NCBI GenBank assembly: GCA_016207465.1
Contig: JACQPP010000023.1
Location: 1 to 15,452 of the forward strand
Direction: 5' to 3'
Length of the DNA: 15,452 nt
DNA from: Methanobacteriota archaeon
Lineage (GTDB): Archaea; Halobacteriota; Syntropharchaeia; JACQPP01
Under the pieces are notes generated by a model that worked only from the letters and a program-made list of their open reading frames with translations, did not search any database and was not told where the DNA came from. Of the stretch, positions 4,082 through 13,300 are shown one piece after another. How positions within the stretch are numbered: the first letter of the stretch is position 1; every line of letters starts with the position of its first letter. The position numbers and the translations under genes were made by a program.

Positions 4082-7000
4082 ATGGATCGTGGAGTTCCAT
4101 CCTGGGGATTCTCCCGTGGCCTCCGATTCCTCCTGCTGCTGGTGCTGCTGGTCGCCGCCGGCCGGGGTGCAGTCTGCGGGGAGTCATGTCCAGGGGCGGC
4201 GGAGCAGGCGATTCTCGCCGTGGAGGAGCCCGAGGGCGGGGTCCACCGGGTGGCCCACGTGGGCTCCTCGAACGCCAGTTACATCGTGGAGTTCGATGGG
4301 CCGCCTCTCGCCGTGGCGGAGGGGGAGGTGGACCGGGCGATGGAGCCCCTCGGTCCCCTGGGGAGGCTCCTGGGGAAGCCTGTCAAGTGGGTCCAGCGCC
4401 AGCTGGCCGAGGAGTTCCAGCGGGGGGCGGAGGAGGACATCGCCGCCCTGGCGGAGGAGGCGCCGCCCCGGGTGGCCCGGCGATTCCACACGGTGTTCAA
4501 CGGCCTGTCGGTGAACGCCACCATCCGGGAGGCCGAGGCCATCCGCCGGCTGCCCTATGTGAGGGCGGTCCACCCGGACGGGACGGTGGAGGCATTGCTG
4601 AACTTCTCGGTGGGCCTCATCGGGGCCCCCGGGGTGTGGTCCCGGCTGGACGGGGAGGGGAGGAATCTCACGGGGCGGGGGGTCGCCGTCGCCATCCTCG
4701 ACACCGGGGTGGACTATACCCACCCGGACCTGGGGAACTGCACCCGGGAGGTCTTCCGCAACGGGACCTGCGCCAAGGTGGTGGGGGGCTACGACCTGGT
4801 CAACAGCGACGGGGACCCCATGGACGACCACGGCCACGGGACCCACGTGGCGGCCACCGCCGCCGGGGACGGCCTCCTGCGGGGGGTGGCCCCGGGGGCG
4901 ACCCTGCGCGCCTACAAGGTCCTCAACCAGTATGGCTCGGGCAGCTGGTCCCAGGTCATTGCGGGTATCGAGAGGGCCGTGGACCCAGACCAGGACGGGG
5001 ACTCCTCGGACCGCGCCGACATCATCAGCATGAGCCTGGGGGGCCGGGGGAACGCCGACGACCCCGTATCCCGGGCGGTGGACCGGGCCGTGGAGGCCGG
5101 GGTCATCGTCACCGTGGCCGCCGGGAACTCGGGGCCCCGTCCCTCCACCATCCAGAGCCCGGGGACCGCCCGCCTGGCCATCACCGTGGGGGCCTCCGAC
5201 GACCGGGATAACATCGCGTGGTTCAGCTCCCGGGGCCCCACCGGGCTCGGCCTGGTCAAGCCCGACCTGGTGGCCCCGGGGGTCGCCATCTGCGCCGCGG
5301 AGTGGGCCAGCGCCTGGGCGGACCGCCGCTGCCTCGACAATCGCCACGTGGAGCTCCAGGGGACCAGCATGGCCACCCCCCACGTGGCGGGCGCGGCGGC
5401 CCTGCTGAAGCAACTCCACCCCGACTGGAGCCCCCGGGAGGTGAAGGCGGCCCTGAAGAACACCGCCCGGGACCTGGGTCTGGACCGCAACATCCAGGGG
5501 GCGGGGCGGCTCGATGCGGGGCGGGCGGCCGGTCTCAACTCCACTCCCCTCGTCGCGGAGTTCAACACTTCCCACTACAGCCCCCGGGTCACCGGCCCGC
5601 TGGACCTCCGGGGGACCGCCACGGGCGCCGGTCTCCTCGGGTGGGAACTCCGGCTGGAGAACGGGAGCGGCTCCCGGCTGCTCCAGGAATCCAACCACTC
5701 CATCGAGAATGGGGGCCTCCTCTCGGGGTGGGACGCCGGAATCCTCCCCGACGGGACCTACACCCTCCGCCTGGTGGCGCGGGGCCCCGGGGGAGACAGC
5801 GAGGACCGCCTCCAGATTGAGGTGGACAACGTGAAGTTCCAGTTCCCCGCCAACCGCTCCCCCGTCGGCCCTGGGGATGTGTCCCTCCTCGGGACCGCCC
5901 GGGGCCCCCGCCTCCACCGCTACACCCTCGATGTGGGAGACGGGGAGTCCCCCCTCTCGTGGAACAACACCGGCATCACCCTCGCCGGGGGCGGCCTCCA
6001 GCCCGTGGACAACGGGACCCTGGCGACCCTGAACCTGACCGGATACGAGCCCCGCCGCCTCTACGCGGTCCGGCTCCGCGCATTCGACCCCCAGGGGGCG
6101 CTCCTCGGCGCCGACACCCTCCTCCTCCACTACGACCCCGCCCTGCGGCCGGGATTCCCCGTCCAGCTTCCCCGCGCCTGCACCTCCCTCTGCCTCGCCC
6201 TCACGTCGGCCCCCACCATCGGGGACGTCAACGGGGACGGGGCCCAGGAGCTGCTGGTGGCCTACGACAGCCACCTCTACGTGCTCAACGCCAACGGGAC
6301 CCCCCTGCCGGGCTGGCCCAAGAACGTCTCCCCCGGCATGATTCAGACCGGCCCGGCGGTGGCCGACCTCGACGGGGACGGCCAGAATGACATCCTCCAG
6401 GGGAGCAGCGACGGCACCCTCTACGCCTGGAGCGCCAACGGCACCCCTCTCCCCGGCTGGCCAAGGGCGTGGCCCCGGGGGGCCATCGAGTCCCCCACCG
6501 TGGCCGACCTCGACGGGGACGGGGCCCCCGAGGCGGTGGTCAACGCCTGGAACGGCCAGACCCTCGCCATCCGGTCCAACTCCACGCCCTGGTGGACGAC
6601 TCCATCGGTGGGCGACTTCCTCTTCTCCATCCCCGCCGTGGGAGACATCACCGGGGACGGCCGCCCGGAGGTGGTGGTGGCCACCTACAGCGGCCGCCTC
6701 ATGGCCTACCGCTCCAACGGCACCCCCCTCTGGACATCCCCCATCCTCACCGGGTCCACCATGGGCTACGTGTCCCCCGCCCTGGGGGACCTGGACGGAG
6801 ACGGGGCCGCCGAGGTCGTGGCGGGCAACCTCGCCGGGGACCTCTACGTCCTCCACGGCAACGGGAGCAACATGAGCGGGTGGCCCCGCCGGGTGCTCCT
6901 GGGCGGGAGGGCAGACCCCCTCTGGGGGAACCCCGCCCTGGGTGACCTGGACGGGGACGGCACGCTGGATATCGTGGTGGGCGGGGACGCGGTGCTCGAC

Positions 7001-9691
7001 ACCACCGTCTGGAGGCGGGCCTCCGCCCTCCACGCCTACCACGCCAACGGGACCCCCCTCCGGGGCTGGCCCGTGAAGGTCTTCGACAACAACTCCTGGA
7101 CATTCCACGGCTTCGGCTCCCCCGCCCTGGGGGACCTGGATGGCGACGGCCGCCCCGAGGCCCTGGCCCAGACCGACGAGGACTACCTCTACGCCTTCCA
7201 CGGCAACGGCACGCCGGTCGCGGGATGGCCCAAATACACCGGCTCCATCAGCGCGTGGCCCTCCAACACCCCCGCCCTGGGGGACCTGGATGGCGACGGC
7301 CGCCTCGATGTGGCCGCGGTGACCTACGCCAACCAGGTCCTCGCCTGGTCGCTGGATGGACCCCACCGCGAGGCCCGCCTCCCCTGGAGCATGGTTCACG
7401 GCGACCGGAACCACACCGGCCTCGCCCCCATCCCCCGGGTGGAGGACACCCAGCCCCCCGAGATGGAGGCCCCCGGGGACCTCTGGGTGGAACCCGGGGA
7501 ACTGCTCCAGCTCCGCGTCCGGGCCCGAGACAATGGCTCCGGGATGGCCCATGTCACCGCCAACGTGTCCTCCCTCAACGCGAGCCTCCCCCCGCTGGAG
7601 TTCCACCCCGGGAAGAACGACACCTGGACCAGCCCGGCCTTCACCATAGACCCCGGCCCCACCGCCTGGCTCAACCTCACCCTCACCGCCGAGGACAACA
7701 ACTCCAACCTCCGCGGGACATCCCAGCGGGTCCACCGCCTCAACGCCTCCGAGACCCGCCCGCGCCTCCGGGCCACCCCGGGGTTCACCAACACCACCCG
7801 CCTCAACGTGAGCCTGGAGGCGGGATGCGCCAACCCCCTCTTCTCCGGCTACGAGGTCCGGGGCGGAGCGCTCGAGGAGTGGACACCCACCCTCGAAAAC
7901 GGGACCTTCGAGTTCCCCCTGGTCCCCGACGCCCGGAACACCCTCTCCGTCCGGTGCCGCTACATCTCCGGCAGCACCAGTGGAAGCGACTCCGCGGGGG
8001 TGGTGCAGGACTCCACCCCGCCCCTCATCCGCATCCTCTTCCCCGCCGAGGGGGAGACCCTGGGGAATCTGACCGAGGTGATGCTCACCGGCGAGGTGAT
8101 GGAGGTGAACCGGGAATCCCGCCGGCCCAACGCCTCCCCGGGCCTGCGGGAGGAATACTCCCCCCTCAACGGGACCTTCCGCTTCCGCGTCCCCCTCGCC
8201 GGGGAGACCGCCCTCCGCCTCACCGTGGAGTTCACCGACGACGCCGGAAACCGCAACCAGACCACCCGGACCCTCCGCTTCGACCGGGAGCCCCCGCGGC
8301 TCCTCAACCAGACCCCCCCGGACGGGGCCGCCCTCAACCGGACCCCCATCGTCCTGGAGGCCGACATCCTCGACGCCACCCGCGACGAGGCGGGGGTCAA
8401 CGGGGAGAACCACACCTCCAACGCCACCCGGACCCCCATCGAGGGGGGATACCGCCTCCGGCTGGAGGTCAACGCCACCGACGGCCCCCTCCACCTCACC
8501 CTCGGGGCCTGGGACAACCACAGCAACCCCGCCTGGAGCAACCGCTCCATCCTCGTGGACACCCAGCCCCCCGCCTTCACCCTCTACCGCGATGTCAACG
8601 GCCGCTGGCTCCCCCTCGCCCCCCGCGCCCACCACATCCTGGAGACCCGCCCCACCGACGACTCCGCCGCCCTCCCCATGCAGGAGCCGGAGCCAGCGGA
8701 CACCCGGGAGCGGACGGTCCTCCTGGCGCTCCGCGCCAACGGCACCGGCTCGCCGCTCCACCGGGTGGCCATCAACGGGGCGGTCCTCCAGCCCCGCCAG
8801 GACGGCCTCTACACCACCTCCCTGGAGCCCACCCGGGAGAACCGGACCCTGGAGGCGGTGGTGGAAGACGCCGCGGGAAACACGAAGAGCGCCGAATACA
8901 TCCTCCCCAGGGCCTCCCCGGCAACACGGACCGCCGAGGCCAGCCGCACCACTCCACCCGGACCCCCGGCGGGAGGCGGGGGAGGCGCGGCCCCGCCCCC
9001 TCTATTCGGCTCGACCCGAACCCTCATCTCGACTCCGTCGAAACTCCCCCGGCTCCTTCAGGCCCTGGGGACGCTGAAGAACCCGGAGGGCACCGACCTC
9101 CTGGAGGCCCACGAGACCGGGACCGCCCGCTTCCCCGATTCCGAGGTCCGCGAGGTGAAACTCCAGTTCCACCGCCCCGCCTCGGGGGTCACCGTCCACC
9201 TCCAGCCGCTCCCCGAGCCCCCGGACACCCGCCCCGCCCCCGGCCTGGCCTACCAATACATGGAAATCACCCCCTCCGGGGTGGAGGACTCCCGCATCCG
9301 CGAGGCCACCATCACATTCCAGGTGGACCGCGACTGGATGGAGACCCACAACGCCACCCCCTCCACCATCCGGCTCGCCCGATTCCACCTGGACAACTGG
9401 AGCCTCCTCCCCACCACCCCCATCCGGGAGGAAAACCACTCCACCCTCTTCGAGGCCATGACCCCCGGCTTCTCCACCTTCGCCATCGTCAGCCACGCCC
9501 CCGAGCCCCCCGGCCCACCGCCACCCAGCGCCCCGAAGAAGGAGGAAAGCCCATCCACTCCCATCCACCCAAACCGCACAACCGTGGACGAAACCCCCCA
9601 AACCAGAAAACCGGTAGCCGCAGCCATTGTTTCCACACTTGTGGCCTTTCTGGCGGCCCTCTTCCGCAGGGGACCCGGGTGGAACCTATGA
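4082..9691 (+). CDS. Giant secreted subtilase with FG-GAP propeller and PGF-pre-PGF domain
   Basis: The 1869-residue product starts with a signal peptide (LRFLLLLVLLVAAGRGAVCG), then an I9-like propeptide (about 64-172). The S8 domain (about 195-480) has Asp207 in AILDTGVDYTHPDL, His252 in GHGTHVAAT, oxyanion Asn349 in VAAGNSGP and Ser429 in GTSMATPHVAGAAAL; the full catalytic set is present. Then come a linker region (480-710), eight FG-GAP repeats (about 711-1118), several Ig-like modules each opening with D..PP (near 1310, 1401 and 1493), a Pro/Gly hinge (about 1628-1642), a PGF-pre-PGF-type domain (to about 1805, with DRDWMETHN and TPGFSTFAIV), a Pro-rich stalk and a C-terminal membrane segment (about 1845-1860) followed by RR. 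It is probably displayed on the cell surface, with the propeptide removed. Many NxT/NxS sequons suggest N-glycosylation. GGGGTG lies 4 nt before the ATG. Its substrate is unknown; the metalloprotease at 2191 may be a partner. Confidence 0.97.
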   Translation: MDRGVPSWGFSRGLRFLLLLVLLVAAGRGAVCGESCPGAAEQAILAVEEPEGGVHRVAHVGSSNASYIVEFDGPPLAVAEGEVDRAMEPLGPLGRLLGKPVKWVQRQLAEEFQRGAEEDIAALAEEAPPRVARRFHTVFNGLSVNATIREAEAIRRLPYVRAVHPDGTVEALLNFSVGLIGAPGVWSRLDGEGRNLTGRGVAVAILDTGVDYTHPDLGNCTREVFRNGTCAKVVGGYDLVNSDGDPMDDHGHGTHVAATAAGDGLLRGVAPGATLRAYKVLNQYGSGSWSQVIAGIERAVDPDQDGDSSDRADIISMSLGGRGNADDPVSRAVDRAVEAGVIVTVAAGNSGPRPSTIQSPGTARLAITVGASDDRDNIAWFSSRGPTGLGLVKPDLVAPGVAICAAEWASAWADRRCLDNRHVELQGTSMATPHVAGAAALLKQLHPDWSPREVKAALKNTARDLGLDRNIQGAGRLDAGRAAGLNSTPLVAEFNTSHYSPRVTGPLDLRGTATGAGLLGWELRLENGSGSRLLQESNHSIENGGLLSGWDAGILPDGTYTLRLVARGPGGDSEDRLQIEVDNVKFQFPANRSPVGPGDVSLLGTARGPRLHRYTLDVGDGESPLSWNNTGITLAGGGLQPVDNGTLATLNLTGYEPRRLYAVRLRAFDPQGALLGADTLLLHYDPALRPGFPVQLPRACTSLCLALTSAPTIGDVNGDGAQELLVAYDSHLYVLNANGTPLPGWPKNVSPGMIQTGPAVADLDGDGQNDILQGSSDGTLYAWSANGTPLPGWPRAWPRGAIESPTVADLDGDGAPEAVVNAWNGQTLAIRSNSTPWWTTPSVGDFLFSIPAVGDITGDGRPEVVVATYSGRLMAYRSNGTPLWTSPILTGSTMGYVSPALGDLDGDGAAEVVAGNLAGDLYVLHGNGSNMSGWPRRVLLGGRADPLWGNPALGDLDGDGTLDIVVGGDAVLDTTVWRRASALHAYHANGTPLRGWPVKVFDNNSWTFHGFGSPALGDLDGDGRPEALAQTDEDYLYAFHGNGTPVAGWPKYTGSISAWPSNTPALGDLDGDGRLDVAAVTYANQVLAWSLDGPHREARLPWSMVHGDRNHTGLAPIPRVEDTQPPEMEAPGDLWVEPGELLQLRVRARDNGSGMAHVTANVSSLNASLPPLEFHPGKNDTWTSPAFTIDPGPTAWLNLTLTAEDNNSNLRGTSQRVHRLNASETRPRLRATPGFTNTTRLNVSLEAGCANPLFSGYEVRGGALEEWTPTLENGTFEFPLVPDARNTLSVRCRYISGSTSGSDSAGVVQDSTPPLIRILFPAEGETLGNLTEVMLTGEVMEVNRESRRPNASPGLREEYSPLNGTFRFRVPLAGETALRLTVEFTDDAGNRNQTTRTLRFDREPPRLLNQTPPDGAALNRTPIVLEADILDATRDEAGVNGENHTSNATRTPIEGGYRLRLEVNATDGPLHLTLGAWDNHSNPAWSNRSILVDTQPPAFTLYRDVNGRWLPLAPRAHHILETRPTDDSAALPMQEPEPADTRERTVLLALRANGTGSPLHRVAINGAVLQPRQDGLYTTSLEPTRENRTLEAVVEDAAGNTKSAEYILPRASPATRTAEASRTTPPGPPAGGGGGAAPPPLFGSTRTLISTPSKLPRLLQALGTLKNPEGTDLLEAHETGTARFPDSEVREVKLQFHRPASGVTVHLQPLPEPPDTRPAPGLAYQYMEITPSGVEDSRIREATITFQVDRDWMETHNATPSTIRLARFHLDNWSLLPTTPIREENHSTLFEAMTPGFSTFAIVSHAPEPPGPPPPSAPKKEESPSTPIHPNRTTVDETPQTRKPVAAAIVSTLVAFLAALFRRGPGWNL
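6212..7440 (+). repeat. Eight FG-GAP/VCBS-type repeats encoding a beta-propeller
   Basis: Eight units of about 45-55 residues each open with a calcium-binding loop of the type DLDGDG or DVNGDG and close with HxNGTPLxGWP-like segments. The first is GDVNGDGAQELLV, the last GDLDGDGRLDVAA. The array ends with PWSMVHGDRNHTG, the closing segment usual in secreted propellers of this kind. The units differ at the DNA level, so this is an old array rather than a recent expansion. Eight blades would close one propeller, suited to binding or surface adhesion. Confidence 0.85.
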
Positions 9692-9736
9692 ACATAACTG
9701 TCAATATTATGAACATGATATTCATCGGATGTACAT
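9688..9736 (+). promoter_or_regulatory. Tripartite 49-bp promoter/operator element, copy C
   Basis: Box 1 is ATGAACAT (9688-9695), box 2 ATGAACAT (9709-9716), box 3 ATGTACAT (9729-9736). Box 1 contains the TGA stop codon of the subtilase (9689-9691), so gene end and regulatory site are fused. AATATTAT (9703-9710) between boxes 1 and 2 is the best TATA candidate, giving a start near box 3. It drives the tiny-gene cluster and probably the NosD-like gene. Confidence 0.75.
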
Positions 9737-9751
9737 GGGAAGGTGGTGGTT

Positions 9752-9757
9752 GAGGTG
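9752..9757 (+). promoter_or_regulatory. Shine-Dalgarno of the 68-aa gene
   Basis: GAGGTG lies 7 nt before the ATG at 9765 and selects it over an in-frame ATG at 9735 that overlaps box 3 of element C. Confidence 0.65.
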
Positions 9758-9764
9758 GTTCAAA

Positions 9765-9971
9765 ATGCTGACCCAAACCGAAACCCAATCCCTGGACTCC
9801 CAAGCGGGGCCCGGGGACAACCTGGAGGAGGCCATCCGGTTCTACCGGACCCGCGGCACCCTGGTGACCGCGGCCCGCATCGCGGGGGTCTCCGTCCGGA
9901 GGATGAGCGACCTGCTCTACCAGCGGGCCGTCGAGGAGCAAAACGCCCGCCGCCGGCCCCGGCCGGTGTAG
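9765..9971 (+). CDS. Small helix-turn-helix-like protein, 68 aa
   Basis: After a polar start (MLTQTETQSLDSQAG) comes a helical region, NLEEAIRFYRTRGTLVTAA, followed by RIAGVSVRRMSDLLYQRAVE and a basic tail RRRPRP. The AAxxAGVSxxxMxxLL pattern is like the DNA-binding helices of UPF0175-type and other small antitoxin-like regulators. It is a candidate regulator, perhaps of the element just upstream. The start at 9765 is fixed by the GAGGTG 7 nt before it. Its first residues resemble those of the 46-aa protein at 3925 (METQTQ against MLTQTETQ), and the leaders are also similar. It is first in a tight cluster: the next gene starts 9 nt after its stop. A DNA-binding role is inferred from this one pattern and should be read as tentative. 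Confidence 0.65.
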   Translation: MLTQTETQSLDSQAGPGDNLEEAIRFYRTRGTLVTAARIAGVSVRRMSDLLYQRAVEEQNARRRPRPV

Positions 9972-9980
9972 GAGGAGCCC

Positions 9981-10133
9981 ATGGAACCCACCACGTTCGC
10001 CCGGGCCCGGATGTTCGTCGCGGCCCTCGACCGCAACTTCCGCAGCGGGGCCCTCGACGAGGCGACCTACACCCGGGTCCGCCGCTCCGCCAGCCGCCTG
10101 GCGGTCCTGGCCGCCCTGGTCCCGGGGGCATAG
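9981..10133 (+). CDS. Tiny hypothetical protein, 50 aa
   Basis: The peptide reads MEPTTFARARMFVAALDRNF, then RSGALDEATYTRVRRSASRL and ends AVLAALVPGA. It looks like a short two-helix protein with basic and acidic residues and no membrane segment. I do not recognise it. GGAGGAG lies directly upstream of the ATG with a normal gap, the preceding gene ends 9 nt before, and the next starts 2 nt after its TAG. That tight packing and the ribosome site are the main support. It may work with its neighbours, but nothing in the sequence says how. Confidence 0.55.
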   Translation: MEPTTFARARMFVAALDRNFRSGALDEATYTRVRRSASRLAVLAALVPGA

Positions 10134-10135
10134 AC

Positions 10136-10279
10136 ATGGCCGAAATCCTGCCCCAGGACCACCGGGAGCCGGAGGCCGACTGGGAGACCACGGTGCAGGA
10201 CCTCCGCCAGCGCAAGGCCCGCGAGCCCGGGGTCAACTACATCCTGACAGATGAGGAGAACACCACATGGCGAGTCTGA
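10136..10279 (+). CDS. Tiny conserved protein (47 aa), paralog of the 46-aa protein at 3925
   Basis: The product starts MAEILPQDHREPEADW, continues TTVQDLRQRKAREPGVNYIL and ends TDEENTTWRV. It shares 19 of the last 34 residues with the protein at 3925-4065, while the first dozen residues differ. A block of 26 nt (10209-10234) is identical to 3995-4020. It lies 2 nt after the preceding tiny gene and 23 nt before the NosD-like gene, so it occupies the same place relative to a giant exported protein as its paralog. The frame stays open far upstream, but the paralogy and the compact gene packing support the ATG at 10136. The function is unknown; a helper or regulator of the following surface protein is the simplest guess. 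Confidence 0.75.
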   Translation: MAEILPQDHREPEADWETTVQDLRQRKAREPGVNYILTDEENTTWRV

Positions 10280-10302
10280 ACAAGAGGGAGGAATAAACCG
10301 AA

Positions 10303-13300
10303 ATGTATAAACTGCGAACACCCCAACTACTCCTGCACCCATCCCGCTGGCCCCCCCACTTCATGAAGCCCTGGCTCCCCTACACCTTGAGGCCCGGAGA
10401 CCGCCTCCTCCCCAGGGCCTCCTACGCCGGGGGCATCCTCACCATCCTCCTCCTCATCATCGTGCTCTACTGGCTCTGGGCCACCGCCCGGGTCCAGAAG
10501 GAGGGCCTCCTCCCCATCGCCCTCATCGCCCCCGCCCTCGGGGCATGGTCCACCCGCCGGGCCTGGACCCATGGGCCCCCCGCCGGGGCCCGCACCCGGG
10601 ACGACGGGGGAGGAGCCACGGGGCCTCCCCGCTATTCTCGGCCCGACCCGAACCCTCCCGCTGAAGACGTCCACCGCCGCGGTCGGGTCTCTTCTCGGCC
10701 CGACCCGAACCCTCCCGGTGAAGACGTCCTCCGCCGCGGTCGGGCCTCGCGGCGACGCGCAGGCGCAGCCGTGGCCATCTTCGCCCTCCTGCTCCTCTCA
10801 ACGTTCCCGTTGGCCGCCCAGGGGGCCACCCGGTTCGTCAACCAGACCGGGGCCCCCGCCTGCGACGGGGGACTCGCCTACGCAGCCAACCACACCACCA
10901 TCCAGGCCGCCATCAACGCCGCCGGCGCCGGGGACGAAATCCGGGTCTGCGCGGGGAACTACACCGAGAACGTCACCCTCAACCGGAGCGTGACATTCCG
11001 CAGCAACAACACCAGCGCCGAGGTTTCCACCGCCGATGTCAACCTCATCGCCCCCGCCTCCCAGGACGCCATCACCGTGAGCGACTCCAACGTCACCCTC
11101 TCCAGCGCCCACCTCCTCCTCACTGGCAACCTCACCGTCCAGAACGGCGGGACCCTCTACCTCCAGTCCACCACCCTGCGCATGAACGCCACCTCCAACG
11201 GCAGCCTCGAAATCAACCTCACCGGAGGGGGCAAGATGGAGGTCCTGTCGGGGAGCAACATCACCAACCTCGACAACAAGAAGGCCAGCAGCTTCACCGG
11301 CTCCTACGGCTACTTCTTCAAGGCCCAGGACAACTCCACATTCACGGTGAAGGACAGCGAAATCCACGGAGTGGGCTACGGAGGCACCACGTTCTGGTTC
11401 TCCGTCCCCCCCACCCACGGGGGGCTCATCCTCAACACCTCCAACGCCCTCATCGAGAACGCCACCCTATCCAACAACAACGTGGGCCTCGCCAGGACCT
11501 CCTCCCTCAGCACCCGATACCTGTCGAACCTGACGGTCGCCAACAGCACCCTCCGCGACAACGCTGATGGGTTCTACCTCAATTACATCGACCGCAGCAA
11601 CTTCACCAACATCACCGTGGTCCACAACGAAGTCGGCCTCTTCCTGGACACCGGCGCCAGGGGTCCCCTCACTTTCACCCTCAGCAACATCTCCTACAAC
11701 TCCCTGTCCGGCGCCGACATGCGGGGCTCCGGCGTCAACGTCACCAGCAGCACCTTCTCCTCCAACGGGTTCGCCGGCTCCGCCGGGGGCGGCCTCAGCG
11801 GACTCCCCATCGGGGGCTCCATGAACATCACCGGGAACCTCTTCCACAACAACACCGGGGGAGCCATCCGCAGCGCCTGCTGCTCGGGCTCCGCCAAGAC
11901 CGACATCAACATCACCGGCAACACATTCACCGACAACGGCAACAGCTACGGCATCTACTCCTACGACGAGGCCAACCGCTGGACCATCGCCAACAACACC
12001 CTCTCCAGCTCGGCCGGCGCCACCGCCATCTACGCCGCGCAGACCGGCGTCTCCCACCAGAACTACACCATCCGGAACAACACCATCCGCAACTTCACCG
12101 TCGGCATCCGGCTGGGAGTCCTCACCAGCGGGGTCTTCAACGCCACCGTCGCGGACAACATCATCAACAACACCACCACCGGCGTCCTCCTCATGGCGAG
12201 CCGAAACATCACCGCGGAGAACAACACCATCTCCAACACCACCGTCGGAATCCTCCTGACCAACACCAGCGGCTCCGCGGCCACCGGCAACCGCCTGGCC
12301 GACAGCAACCAGAGCGGAATCCTCCTCTCGGACCGGGATGACGTCAGCCTCTACCGCGGCCCCCCCAACTTCAACAACGTCTCCTACAATACCGTCACCC
12401 GCTCCCGCGCGGGTATCAACCTCAGCGGGGCCAACCAGACCCTCCTCCTCAACAACACGATAAACACCAGCGGGGACGGCATCCTCCTCTTCAACTCCAC
12501 CGTCGTCAACGTCAGCAACAACAACGCCAGTTTCAACGACATCGGCAACAAGACCGGCATCCGGCTGGTCTCCTCCTTCAACAACACCCTCACCTGGAAC
12601 ACCCTCCTCAACAACTCCGACACCGGCCTCCACCTCCTGAACTCCAGCAACAACACCCTCTCCTACAACACCATCGCCAACAACACCCTCAACGGGACCG
12701 CGCTCCACAACGGGACCCAGGGGAGCGCCAACAACACCCTCGCCTACAACAATATCCATGGGAATGGCCTCTCCGGCCTCAACCTCAGCCAGCCCCAGGA
12801 GGTCAACGCCACCAGCAACTGGTGGGGAACATCCAACTGCATTGACATCCGCGCCTCCATCCACGACCAATTGGACGACCCCTCCATCGGCACCGCCGCC
12901 TACATCCCCCTCCTCTCCGCCCCCTACCCTGGGGGGGTCTCCATCACCTGCGGGGTCCCCACCATCACCTCCTGGTCCAACAACAAGACCCAGAACACCA
13001 CCGCCACCCTCACCCTGAACATCAGCGAGCCCGCCATCCTCAACGCCACCGCCAACCAGACCATCACCACCTGGACCTGGACCGTCAACGGCACCGACCA
13101 GGGGGTCAACAACGACACCATCACCCTCGCCTGGGAGACCGACGAGGTGCGCAACGTCAGCGCCACCGGGGCCAACCTGAACGGGACCACCAGCACCCTC
13201 TCCTGGACCATCACCGTGAGCGCCCCCGCGGGCTCCCGCCGGGTGGTGAACAAGACCGGCGGCCCTGCCTGCACCACCGGGGTCTCCTACAACGCCACCA

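Noticed and set aside
4184..8761. A 1525-residue open frame on the minus strand opposite the subtilase gene
   Set aside because: The sense strand avoids codons whose complements are stops because of extreme GC3. The antisense translation is Gly/Val/Pro-rich, has no domain and no start signal.
7225..9753. An 842-residue plus-strand frame overlapping the end of the subtilase
   Set aside because: It is a Pro/Arg/His-rich frame shadow of the subtilase reading frame with no recognisable domain.
10267..10296. A nine-codon ORF (MASLNKREE) overlapping the end of the 47-aa gene, possible leader peptide
   Set aside because: No ribosome site of its own and too short to judge; its last codons simply contain the GGGAGGA ribosome site of the NosD-like gene.
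10304..10311. GTATAAAC as TATA box for a later start of the NosD-like gene (ATG at 10363)
   Set aside because: The box lies on the predicted start codon, and the upstream gene cluster with a GGGAGGA site makes cotranscription and the ATG at 10303 more likely; it remains only a weak alternative.
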